A stretch of DNA of 10,053 nt from Amoebophrya sp. AT5.2 (taxonomy: Eukaryota; Sar; Dinophyceae; Syndiniales; Amoebophryaceae): contig RXOD01006534.1 in assembly GCA_005223375.1 (NCBI GenBank), positions 1 through 10,053 of the forward strand, written 5' to 3'. Position numbers and translations under genes: made by a program. Positions 1 to 7,925 of the stretch are shown one piece after another. Every line of letters starts with the position of its first letter. The stretch's first letter is position 1. Under the pieces are notes generated by a model. The model did not search any database. It saw nothing but the letters and a program-made list of their open reading frames with translations, and was not told the DNA's origin.

Positions 1-1612
1 ACAACGCCGGTTTCGCACCAAACGCCTTCTGGTTCAGCAAGGTCCGGAACCGGTCGAAGGCGGCGGTGGCTGGGGATGGTGCTCCTGCATGTCGATCTTC
101 ACGGAGGTTCTCCATGACGCTCTGCCCGTTGGACGAGGACCGAGGATCCAACCGAGGAACGGCCTTCTGAATGTTGTTCCCGGGGTCCTCGTCCATCTTC
201 CCGTTGGCTACTTCACCGACCTGATCCACTTGAAGGTGCACCACATCAGCCGTCGTCGGCCGTCGAGGGCTGATGTGGTGCACCTTCAAGTGGATCAGCG
301 ATTGGTCAACATCTCCATTAGCGGCGTTGGTGCTGCCGTTCCGCGAAGAAGATGAGCTCCGCGATGAGGACGCTCCTCCGCTTGACGATGAAGAGGAGGA
401 ACTCCTACTTCTACTCGGCAGTGACGGCGACGGAGCAGCGGTCGGAGGTTCTTCCTCACCATGTCGAGGCGTTCCGAGAGACCCTGGCGGGTATGCGTCT
501 GATGAAGGGGATCTTCTGTGGTCGTCTCTGTACCCACAAATCTCCTTCATACTCGCCAGGGTTTCTCGGAACACCTCGATGGTTCCCAACCCCGCCGCAT
601 AACCCAAGAACCCACTAACGTTGTGCTCTTCCAGCTCGGAGATCGCGTAGCGCGCGCAGTACAGGTACTCGTCGCGCGTCGGACGCGAAGATGATTTCTC
701 CACCAGCTGCTCGCGGCGCTGTGCGTGGATCGCTTTTTCCGTTTGGAACGGCTTGCCGCGCTCGACCGAGTCGATGAAAGTGTCGAGCAGCATCCGGTTG
801 CGGTAGTCGCCGCTTACGCGGCCCTGGAAAACAAGAATGTCCGCGAAGTTTGCATACAAATCTCCCAGGTAGGCGGCAACCTCGCGGGCGGTGCGGAAAG
901 TCGTTTCTGAGCGCCGACGAGCTGGAGATGATGATGATGGAGATGAGACTCCTTGGGTGGAGGGAGCTTCTCGTTGTACGGGATCACTTAAGGCGTGCTG
1001 TTCATGATTCATCTCCCCCGCAGGAAGGCGACCCTGCAGCGGCAGGGGCTCGTCGCTGACATGCAGCGGATTGAGGTCTTCTCGCGCAAACCCGAAACCA
1101 ACACGCATAGCCTCACCCTGCCTTTTTACATCAGCCACGCCATTGTTCCCATTTGTTCGTCGAGTTACAACACTTGTTTCGCCTCCCGGCGAAACCAGCC
1201 CCGGCTTGATCAGGCAGAGCTCCCAGGGCTCGAACCCGAGCTCCCGCTCCCGTTCCACGTCCCATTTCGACAGCATCTCCTCCCCCCGCAGGTCCACAAA
1301 CCGCAGGAATCGCCCCGGCGAGGGGAGTTGCGGAAAAAAGTCGGACAGCCGGTACGATTTGGGTTTATTGCGCGACGTTTTGAGTTCTTTGACACAATTG
1401 GACGAGGTGATCTTACTGTTCTCAGTGGTGATGTCTTCATCTTCGCCCCGGTGGAGTTCCTCTAGGTCGAGCACGTAATCGTGGAGAAACGCGCGTTCTG
1501 CACTTCCAGTTCCGTCCACATCCTCGCCGTCCACATCATAATCGAGAAGGCTGTCCGGAACGCGCAGCAAAATCCGCTCCGCCGACAACCCCTCGTATAT
1601 CACTGGATACAT
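1..1612 (-). CDS. Unrecognised acidic, Ser-rich protein; 3' end cut by window edge
   Basis: I read this frame base by base on the minus strand. ATG at 1612-1610 (context GCAGAAATG) is followed by 537 codons without a stop, to the left edge. The nearest in-frame upstream stop is at 1723-1721 and no other ATG lies between, so 1612 is the first possible start, although an upstream exon cannot be excluded. The N-terminus (MYPVIYEGLSAERILLRV) leads into an Asp/Glu-rich stretch (residues about 25-65). A structured-looking block (about 85-145) contains RLSDFFPQLPSPGRF and ELGFEPWELCLIKPG. A second, probably helical block (about 235-362) contains TAREVAAYLGDLYANFADI and DEYLYCARYAISELEEHN. A Ser/Arg tract (about 397-430) and a polar tail follow. 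No signal peptide, membrane segment or known catalytic motif is visible, and I do not recognise the family. The unbroken length and codon-like composition make it very likely coding. Every plus-strand frame here is shorter. Confidence 0.85.
   Translation of the reverse strand, partial: MYPVIYEGLSAERILLRVPDSLLDYDVDGEDVDGTGSAERAFLHDYVLDLEELHRGEDEDITTENSKITSSNCVKELKTSRNKPKSYRLSDFFPQLPSPGRFLRFVDLRGEEMLSKWDVERERELGFEPWELCLIKPGLVSPGGETSVVTRRTNGNNGVADVKRQGEAMRVGFGFAREDLNPLHVSDEPLPLQGRLPAGEMNHEQHALSDPVQREAPSTQGVSSPSSSSPARRRSETTFRTAREVAAYLGDLYANFADILVFQGRVSGDYRNRMLLDTFIDSVERGKPFQTEKAIHAQRREQLVEKSSSRPTRDEYLYCARYAISELEEHNVSGFLGYAAGLGTIEVFRETLASMKEICGYRDDHRRSPSSDAYPPGSLGTPRHGEEEPPTAAPSPSLPSRSRSSSSSSSSGGASSSRSSSSSRNGSTNAANGDVDQSLIHLKVHHISPRRPTTADVVHLQVDQVGEVANGKMDEDPGNNIQKAVPRLDPRSSSNGQSVMENLREDRHAGAPSPATAAFDRFRTLLNQKAFGAKPAL
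221..298. repeat. 78-bp near-perfect palindrome inside a coding frame
   Basis: Bases 221-259 pair with 260-298 at 37 of 39 positions. The outer 31 pairs (221-251 with 268-298) are perfect. The only mismatches are G252/G267 and T256/T263, near the centre. Pairing stops abruptly at C220/C299. On the minus strand the element begins on a codon boundary and spans exactly 26 codons, so it keeps the frame of the leftmost gene. In RNA it would fold into a very stable hairpin. Confidence 0.97.
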
Positions 1613-1743
1613 TTCTGCTACGTATACTAGGTGGTCTAGCCCCCGACCAGCAGCTGACCACACTGACTCGTCGGCAGATCGTATCTTTACAATTTTTACA
1701 ACGTGTAGCGATAGTTTAGGCTACTGGCGCTGGGCTCAGAAAA

Positions 1744-1758
1744 CAGTTGTAACAACTG
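1744..1758. repeat. Short inverted repeat
   Basis: CAGTTGT and ACAACTG flank a single A, giving a perfect 15-base interrupted palindrome. It lies within the likely 5' UTR of the leftmost gene, just downstream of the acceptor-like site at 1770-1769. Its function is unknown and it may be chance. Confidence 0.45.
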
Positions 1759-1768
1759 AATTTACCAT

Positions 1769-1795
1769 CTGCACTCACGAGGAGGAAAGGGAAAC
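1769..1795 (-). promoter_or_regulatory. Candidate splice acceptor (cis or trans) upstream of leftmost gene
   Basis: On the minus strand a pyrimidine-rich run (TTTCCCTTTCCTCCTCGTG) is followed by AGTGCAG, with the AG at 1770-1769. This is the usual form of a 3' splice site and lies about 157 bases before the ATG at 1612. It could receive a spliced leader or close a short 5'-UTR intron; a possible donor, GTAAGC, starts at 1826. Used as an acceptor, it would leave an ATG at 1768 opening a 10-codon upstream frame that ends before 1612. Confidence 0.35.
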
Positions 1796-1877
1796 AGCAC
1801 TACATTATAGGAAAGCTTTAGCTTACTTGTAAGTAATACCATTGAAGAGCGAGAAGGAGATGATCCCCAGTCAGCGG

Positions 1878-1949
1878 TCCCTGGTAGCTGTTGAGGTTCA
1901 CATCGTCGTCACCTCCCTGGTAGCTGTTGAGGTTCACATCATCATCATA
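1878..1949. repeat. 36-bp direct tandem duplication, two copies
   Basis: Units 1878-1913 and 1914-1949 share an identical first 27 bases (TCCCTGGTAGCTGTTGAGG, then TTCACATC). They diverge only in the tail, where GTCGTC in the first copy reads ATCATC in the second. The second copy runs straight into a CAT microsatellite, which suggests slippage. Confidence 0.95.
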
Positions 1950-1963
1950 ATCATCATCATCAT
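1937..1963. repeat. CAT trinucleotide microsatellite
   Basis: Four CAT units, one AAT, then four more CAT units (27 bases) overlap the end of the second 36-bp tandem unit. It lies in the intergenic region and no coding frame depends on it. Confidence 0.9.
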
Positions 1964-2330
1964 CAACCGACTAAGAAAGGATGACACTTGCTCGTCCTTG
2001 CGCGAACACATGATTCCGAAAAATGCGAGGGTTTCGCTTTCTCATTTTCTTTTGCGCGAGTAGTTCTTCTTCAATTGCACTTGCAGGCGGCATGGGATTG
2101 CCACGGCGTATATTGTGTTGAATGCGTCACCAGATTCGTAGGCTGTAGCTCATAGCTTCTGATGAATCTTCCACAGTTGCTATAGCCTCATAGCAGCCTG
2201 CTCCACAGGGGCTTAATCAATGAAATCAAAATCATATTAGGGTAATCTTTAGGTCATTAATTTTCGACTATAGTCCAGCACTACACTTCCTCTTCGTGGT
2301 CTCTCCTCCCTCGTCGCGCTCGCCAATTAA

Positions 2331-2344
2331 TTGAGAGCTCTCAA
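2331..2344. repeat. 14-bp perfect palindrome TTGAGAGCTCTCAA
   Basis: The 14 bases equal their own reverse complement. The site lies about 90 bases past the importin stop codon, probably in its 3' UTR. It could be a dyad binding site or chance. Confidence 0.5.
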
Positions 2345-2430
2345 GAGTCGTGCCCAATGGCGAATGGCGATCGATCTAGTTTTCTCCCTCGATCCGCTAC
2401 CGCTACCGCTTCCCTAGCTAATAAATTACT

Positions 2431-5400
2431 TTAACTGTTCGCGCCCCCGACACTTTTGATGTCTTCGTAGATGCGCTTCACCTTGGCCTTCATTTTCGCT
2501 GGGAAGCCAGCCACCGTTTTTTCCAGCAGCTCTCCGCTGACCCCCCCAACCACTCTTCCGATCTTCTCGTTTATCCCCTCGTTGGCCATCGGCGTCTTGT
2601 AGATCACGGTCATGATGCGCACCGCCTCGCCAAGGTTTTTCACGATCTCTGGATGCTGTTGGAGCACCAAGTCCACCACGAGCTCGTGCACGCGCATGGC
2701 CTCCTCCTCATCCTCACGCAGCGGGAGGCAAGTTGCAAACCCCTGCCACAGCCCGGAAACATACGACTTAGAAGCGGAGGGAGCGTCTGTGCCATTGATT
2801 TTTTGGATTTTTGATGGTGAGAGCTACGTTTGTAGCTGCGATTTGGAGCTAGAGGCGATCATTTCGAGGATCATAGATACAGTATGTGATTGCTGATGTT
2901 GTGTCGGGAAGGAGTCTATGGGGCGGGGGGCTGATGTGGGGAGGCGGATCATGACGCGTTTAATTATGGTTTAACTTCAGTTCACCTATGCGTATCAGCC
3001 CATTAGGTCGTGTTCGTCCTTGAGTCAAGAAGGTACTTTGATTGATTGATTTTCCCATCTGGGGGGAGAAGTTCACAGCACTACGGGCAAGCCCGATTCT
3101 CGTGCCGACGGTCTGCACAACAGTTCTTGTTCGCCTTTCACACGCGCACAACAATTGGACGATCATGGTAGCGCGCAAAGGCCCCTCCGTACTAGAATTT
3201 CGATTGTATCATTCATCGATCCTCCTAGAAGCGCTACTTCTACCTACTTAGTCAGTCACAGTCTCGCGCCGGCGACCATCGATCTTCGGTCCATCTCCCT
3301 AACCCTAAAATGCCTATAAAACAATAGTTATACCAGTACCTTCTAGTTTTTCCCCGTGGTAATGCAACACGTTTCCCAGGCAGGCCAGGCAGTTGTCGCA
3401 GGCGAACTGCATGCCTCGGGGGGTGGAGGCTTTCTTCCACGTCCGTACCTTCTGGATGTATTCGCAGCACCTGTCCGCGATGTTTTTCAGCTCCCGCAGC
3501 GACTCCTTCGACTCGGCGAATTCGGGTTCCTTCACCAGCATACTCAAAGCGAACGCTCCCGCCTGCACCTCCTCCGGCACTTTTTTCACAGACACGGAGT
3601 TTTTCAACGGCGGGAGAATAACCGGGTAGAGGATAATCGTCTCGCGGGGGAGGTGCTCGGCGAAATCGGCGGCGATTAATTTCCCAACCCGGAGAATCTC
3701 GGGATCAGAACTGGTAATGGCCTCCTTGAGGTAGGTGGAGTAGGTGGGGAAAGCCTGGCCCTGCACGAACTCGGGGCGGTGGTGCCTCATCAAAGCACCG
3801 ATCGCGCCGACAAGCGATACCTTCAATCATCGTTTTCGTTCTTTGTGGGAAGATGAGGTGGAGAATAATTCAGATTCTACTTGCAGCGAAGAACCGACTC
3901 CAAGAAATGCAGGTCGATCGACTATCTAGAGGCTTGTAGTTGCGCGAATGATTCTACGACCTTGACGTGATGGCAAGTCTGAGTGAGCCCACGTGGCCTG
4001 TTGGCGTTTGGATTCTCGACGGATCATGAGCAACCAAGACCAACTCCTTTACATGAAACTGATAATTACATGACTAGCTTGTATGTAAAAATTCGCATGT
4101 AATGCCAGAAATATAGTACCTGCAATTCCCCCTCGATTTCTGCGTCTTCTTCATCTTCAGCTTTTCCTTCCCGCGCCAGTGTGCTTTTTAGTTCCTCCAT
4201 GCATGCTTTCGCCACTGCGTCGACTTCCGCCACTGCCAAAACATTCCCTCCCGCTGCTTTCAATATTCCCTCCAACCCGTCCGCCTGCGTTTTTGTACGC
4301 GTCGGGTCCATCATGCCGTGGCTCGCATTTCGCGCCTCCGCCCACGCTTTCAGTACGTTGTCCACGAACTTCGTTACCAACTTCCGTACCGCTGGGAGGT
4401 TTTGCTCTACACAGCAGAGCTGCACCACTTCGGCGTACACGTCATAGGCGCTCGCCCGCACCTCATCGTCAAACTGGAAGTCCAGCAGCGGCTCGACTTC
4501 CGCCACGCATTCCTCCACGAAGGGGATGAAGGCCCGGCCGAGGTGTTCGACGAACTTCTTCAATACATTCAGCGCGTTGTGGAGGTCCTCCACGTACGCC
4601 GACTTGATGCAGAGGAGCTTTTGTTGGCCGGTTTGCGGGTCGAGACGCATCACCATGGAGACCTCCATGTTGTGCGACCCGATGTCGGTAGTGTCCAAGT
4701 TCGCCTCCATCTGCTCTTTGTTAGACGCGTCGAACCCGTTTTTTTTTAATCTGAGATACACCTCGGGGAGGAAGCCGGGGAGGAACTCCACGAAGGAATC
4801 CTTCATCACAGACACGAGTTTGTTCGCGGACTCGAACGCATAGTCCTTCACAGGGTCGTCGGCCATCGTCGCCGTTTGCAGCACCCGAACCATCGCTTCG
4901 CAGATAGCTCTATTATTCGACTTCGAGTTGTGGTTGTCAATACTAGTAACATACTGCCCCAGCGTGCTCGCACACTCGATCGCGGAGCCCAGGATCTCCC
5001 GCGTGTCCCCCGAGTTGCTGTTCTTCTCCAACACGGCGAACAAAATCGGCATCAGATCCTTGTAGTACTTCTCCGAACGGGTTTGCAGCACCTCGACTAC
5101 TGCGGTGATCGCGGATATTGCGGACACCTGCAGCGAAAGGAGCGATCGCGACGTCTCGGACAAGTGCGCGGTGCCCTCGTAGGACTTCTGGTTCTGGTTA
5201 TGATGCGTCTGAAGAACCCCAGTGGGGCTCTGACCCTCTGAGCCGTTGGTACTTTGACCGGAGTCGGTGCTCGGGGTCATCTGCCCAGCGTCAGAAGTAG
5301 ACTTCTGATTCTGACCACAAACAAGAAAAGCACCACTCGCCCGGTCCACGATGGTCACGAAAGACTTCAGCAACTCGTCCGCGAACGGCTCCACGTCTTC

Positions 5401-7203
5401 GACGTCCAACCGCGCGTCATCGCCCGCGTAGTACAAAAACGTGTCCAGTGCCTTCGACAATACCCTGCTGTTGCCCCCAGTAGTATTACTGGTTTCCCCC
5501 GCCGAAATAGAAGAAGGAATAGACTCACACTGTTCGCTCTTGATCGCTTTTGTGAGCACCTCCAGCCACTGGTGCTTCGTCTCCTCATCGCGCACCGAGA
5601 ACTCGCGCTTCGACGACGAGAACTCCCCGAGCAAGCACCAGGCGGCGAACCGTGCGCGCGCGTTTTGGGATTCATTGACGGTGTGGAACCCGAGCTTTTT
5701 GATTTCCTCCAGCTGCTCGGGATCCTGGACGTACTGAAGAACGTACTGGAGCATGAGCAGTTTTGCAACCTCGTGCGTCCACTTTTTTTCGTCCAGTTGC
5801 GTTCTCAGCTTCTCGAAGAAAGTCGGTAGCAGCAACGGGGGCTCCTCACCGTCCTCTTCATCTTGTTCTCCGTTTTCGTTATTATTTCCGCTAGTACCTC
5901 CTCCGGGCTGGGTCTTCCGCATAAGCCTGTCGATAGCCTCCAGGGCGACCGCCACGTCCTCCTCCGTGTCGTCCTCAGCGTTGGATTGTGAAAGCCACTT
6001 CTCGTACTCGTCCTCATCGATGGAGGTGACGCACATCTGGAAGCAGAGGTCGAAGACGTCCTCCAACACCTTTGCGTTCGGACCCAGGAGCAGCGAATCC
6101 ACTTCCTCGGCCTCGATGATGGCGAGGATGGCTTGCACCCCGAGACTCGTCAAACTGTCCGGGAAGTCCTGCGCGGCCTTGTGGATAGCCTGCACTGCGG
6201 CGGGGAGGAGGCCGCTATTTTCGCTTTGGTTATTTTGCTGGTGCTTTTGATTTCTCTTCTTCGACGAAGATGTAGTTGCGCTACTTGAGGATGATCCGTC
6301 GGAGAAGATGTTTTTCGCTGCCGCCTCCATGATCGCTTGCAGGATTTCCTTTTTCTTTTCCTCGTTCTTGGATTCCACCAGCACTTGCAGAACCCCCGCC
6401 GGCACGAACTGCAAACAAAGCGCCCGCGGGATCTTCTCCGAGGGGGTGAATTCGCAGATCCTCAAAAAGAGCAACGCTCGCAGTTCCGGACCATTGGGGA
6501 ACTTCGCGGCCGCGTCGCTGAGGAGCAGCTGCTCCACCTTCGCCTGGTGGGGCCCGCAGACCTGCTCGAAAAACGTTGCGGATTGCAAACCGTCGACCAC
6601 GAGCTGAAGCACGGCGGGAAGGTGCGAATCCAGGTCCTGGTCCAGCGCGCGGCACAACTGCGGAAGGAAATCTGAAAAACGGGTCATTTTTGAAAAGGAT
6701 GAAGATAAATTCACAGCATCGAAGATTAAAGGAGCATCGGTCGCACTACGTAAGTAGCTCGCACCTTTCCTGAGTGCTTCCCTCGCTTCCCCGTCGCACT
6801 CCTTCGAGACCAGAATCGTTTCTAGCACGTGCCCCACTCTCGCGCGCGTCTTCAGGTCGCTGCATATCAATCCCTTGCCTAGGAAGAGCTGCAACAGCTT
6901 GTCGAAGAGCGCCGTCCGGTCCGAATCACTAGGCAGCTGACCCCACACCTTCGGGAGGGTGTTCTTCAGCAGGATCAGGAGCGAGGTGGTGAACGCCAAC
7001 GAAGAAGGCGAAGCGTCATGTCCCGCCCCACCTACGGTTTGGTCGAGCAGCTGCAACAAGGCTTGCAAAGCTTGGACGGGGTGGGCCTCCCGCAGGGCCG
7101 TAAACTGGGTCTCGGCCTGGTGGCGGGTGGCGTTGTCGGTCTTCCCATCGGCGAGGGCCTTCACCAACTCGAGGACGACAGTGGTTGTACTAGGAGCAGC
7201 CAT
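2431..7203 (-). CDS. IPO5: Importin-5/Kap121-type karyopherin beta, three exons
   Basis: Join 7203-4120, 3820-3340, 2786-2431: 1306 residues ending in TAA. The start is ATG at 7203 (AAAATGG context, MAAPSTTTVVLELVKALADG). The family binds cargo such as ribosomal proteins and histones in the cytoplasm, passes the nuclear pore and releases cargo on RanGTP binding; the protein is an HEAT-repeat solenoid. Family hallmarks are an acidic segment with Trp (about 390-425, DEDEYEKWLSQ then ALEAIDRLM, compare human DEDW and ALDRM), a block ending AIECASTLGQYV (compare TIECISLIGLAVG), FACDNCLACLGNVL near the end of exon 2 (compare ATENCISAVGKIM), and LPLREDEEEA in exon 3 (compare LPLHEDKEEA). Ser/Asn/Gln-rich insertions near residues 300-326, 430-455 and 628-673 explain the excess over about 1100 residues. 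The N-terminal third is divergent. Family assignment is firm; the exact C-terminal joins are inferred from phase and homology recalled from memory. Confidence 0.92.
2787..3339 (-). other. Intron 2 of the importin gene (inferred)
   Basis: The donor AAG|GTACTGG lies after codon phase 1 (GAA G), and an acceptor at GGCACAG|AC restores the frame, making GAC (Asp). The intron is 553 bases. The flanking exons carry adjacent IPO5 segments (GNVLHYHGEKLE, then GLWQGFATCLPLREDEEEA), so a join here is required. The acceptor lacks a good pyrimidine tract. A second AG at 2768-2767 is better placed behind pyrimidines but is out of phase with this donor. The intron holds GATT tetramers (3042-3053) and two telomere-like units (3300-3310), with no other content recognised. 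Confidence 0.7.
3300..3310. repeat. Two telomere-like CCCTAA units in intron 2
   Basis: The plus strand reads TCCCTAACCCTAAAA around here, which is TTTTAGGGTTAGGG on the minus strand. Only two units are present, so it resembles a telomere repeat but is far too short to be one. It may be a relic of break repair or chance. Confidence 0.3.
3821..4119 (-). other. Intron 1 of the importin gene (inferred)
   Basis: The donor TTGCAG|GTACTATATT lies after an in-frame CAG codon (phase 0), and the acceptor GATTGAAG|GTATCG continues in phase 0. The intron is 299 bases. Without splicing the frame stops 17 codons later at 4068-4066. The join puts the acidic end of exon 1 (DAEIEGELQ) directly before VSLVGAIGALMRHH, which matches the order in IPO5. 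AGGTA occurs at both ends, so the exact cut can slide without changing the mRNA. Confidence 0.8.
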
Positions 7204-7324
7204 TTTACTTCTGCGATGATGTTGTAAGCACACTGACTCTGAACGAAGCGATGGCGAAGATCGAAGTCGATGAATAAATGTACTAGGCGATCATTGCCGT
7301 CCAGGCCGAAGGAAATAAGAATAA

Positions 7325-7360
7325 CTACAAAAAATAAAAAAATAAAAATTTTTTAGTTAT
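7325..7360 (-). promoter_or_regulatory. Candidate splice acceptor (cis or trans) in importin 5' region
   Basis: On the minus strand, ATAACTAAAAAATTTTT leads into a long T-rich tract ending TTTTTTGTAG, with the AG at 7326-7325. A branch-point-like ATAACTAA, a strong pyrimidine tract and TAG in order make a textbook 3' splice site about 122 bases before the ATG at 7203. It could receive a trans-spliced leader or close a 5'-UTR intron. Alternatively it is simply an A/T-rich promoter element. Confidence 0.45.
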
Positions 7361-7593
7361 ACTGGAAAACGAAAATTCTTTTTCTTGCGAAGGAATGTAT
7401 GACGATGAGGTAGCTATTACTCATAGATAAAGCGATTGAATCATCGCATCATCGGACGGCGATCCATGGTCAGTGATTCCGAGCAGCACGACGGTCGTCC
7501 CCGAGCATCGCCACTACATTGGTAATGAATGATGTTCTTGGCTGCACGAGCATTCAGCACGCACAATTTCAGAACCCGCACTCCTTCGTAGCT

Positions 7594-7659
7594 GGATCTG
7601 GACCTTTCTTCACGAGGATCTGGATCAATAGTTCGCACTCGTTCACGTGGATCTGGATC
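7594..7659. repeat. Short direct repeats, GGATCTGGA x3 and an 18-bp unit at 33-bp period
   Basis: GGATCTGGA occurs at 7594, 7616 and 7649, spaced 22 and 33 bases. The 18-base units at 7609 and 7642 (TTCACGAGGATCTGGATC and TTCACGTGGATCTGGATC) differ at one base. In one minus-strand frame this gives an 11-residue repeat (DPDPRERVRTI, DPDPREERSRS). It could be a degenerate minisatellite, a binding-site cluster or part of an unrecognised exon. Confidence 0.75.
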
Positions 7660-7925
7660 TTCACTTCTGTCTATATCACCGATCGATGCCGGGCCTGTTC
7701 GATAATCACAGCGCTGCGGGTCGGGCCCGTAAATTGAGTTTGTGTGCAAAATACATTTAATGCGATCAGAACCACCATCAAGAGCGAATCAACGTATTGA
7801 TCGGCGCGTGCTGTTGCTGTTGCACTGCTGCTGCGCTAGGTATAGATCGATTCAGACTCGGGGCAAGAGCGAGCATTGCTCGGTAGCTCCATATCCATTT
7901 TCTTCAACATTGTTTTCTACTATTT

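Larger units (their letters stand above)
1613..2430. other. Intergenic region between importin stop and leftmost gene
   Basis: This 818-base stretch separates the importin stop codon (2431) from the next ATG (1612). No convincing coding frame is present. The best plus-strand frame (1842-2063) starts at a non-ATG codon and is filled by the repeat units described separately. It should hold the importin 3' UTR and the 5' UTR or promoter of the leftmost gene. No AATAAA polyadenylation signal reads on the minus strand here (no TTTATT on the plus strand). I saw no tRNA-like or other RNA gene. Confidence 0.7.
7204..7925. other. Intergenic region upstream of the importin gene
   Basis: This 722-base stretch lies between the upstream gene's stop codon (7926) and the importin ATG. 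It contains short direct repeats (7594-7659), a CTG/TTG-rich patch (7808-7836) and an A/T-rich acceptor-like tract (7325-7360). A minus-strand open frame of 102 codons (7749-7441) begins at TTG, not ATG, and I do not call it a gene. It is charged, with an 11-residue DPDPRE repeat, so it could be an unlinked exon. No AATAAA reads on the minus strand. No RNA gene was seen. Confidence 0.65.

Noticed and set aside
995..1478. Two overlapping plus-strand open frames of 135-156 codons
   Set aside because: They lie opposite the 537-codon minus-strand frame. They are shorter and look like antisense shadows in GC-rich coding sequence.
1842..2063. 73-codon plus-strand frame with duplicated VAVEVHI and an Ile run
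   Set aside because: It starts at TTG and its regularity comes only from the 36-bp duplication and the CAT microsatellite.
2767..2768. Alternative acceptor TTCTAAG|TCGTAT for importin intron 2
   Set aside because: It has a better pyrimidine tract, but it is phase 0 and cannot join either nearby phase-1 donor (3339 or the following GTATAA).
3300..3310. Telomere-like repeat suggesting a chromosome end
   Set aside because: Only two units are present and they lie inside an intron of a conserved gene.
5254..6250. Plus-strand open frames of up to 191 codons inside the importin gene
   Set aside because: They are antisense to importin-5 coding sequence with clear family similarity, and their composition is shadow-like.
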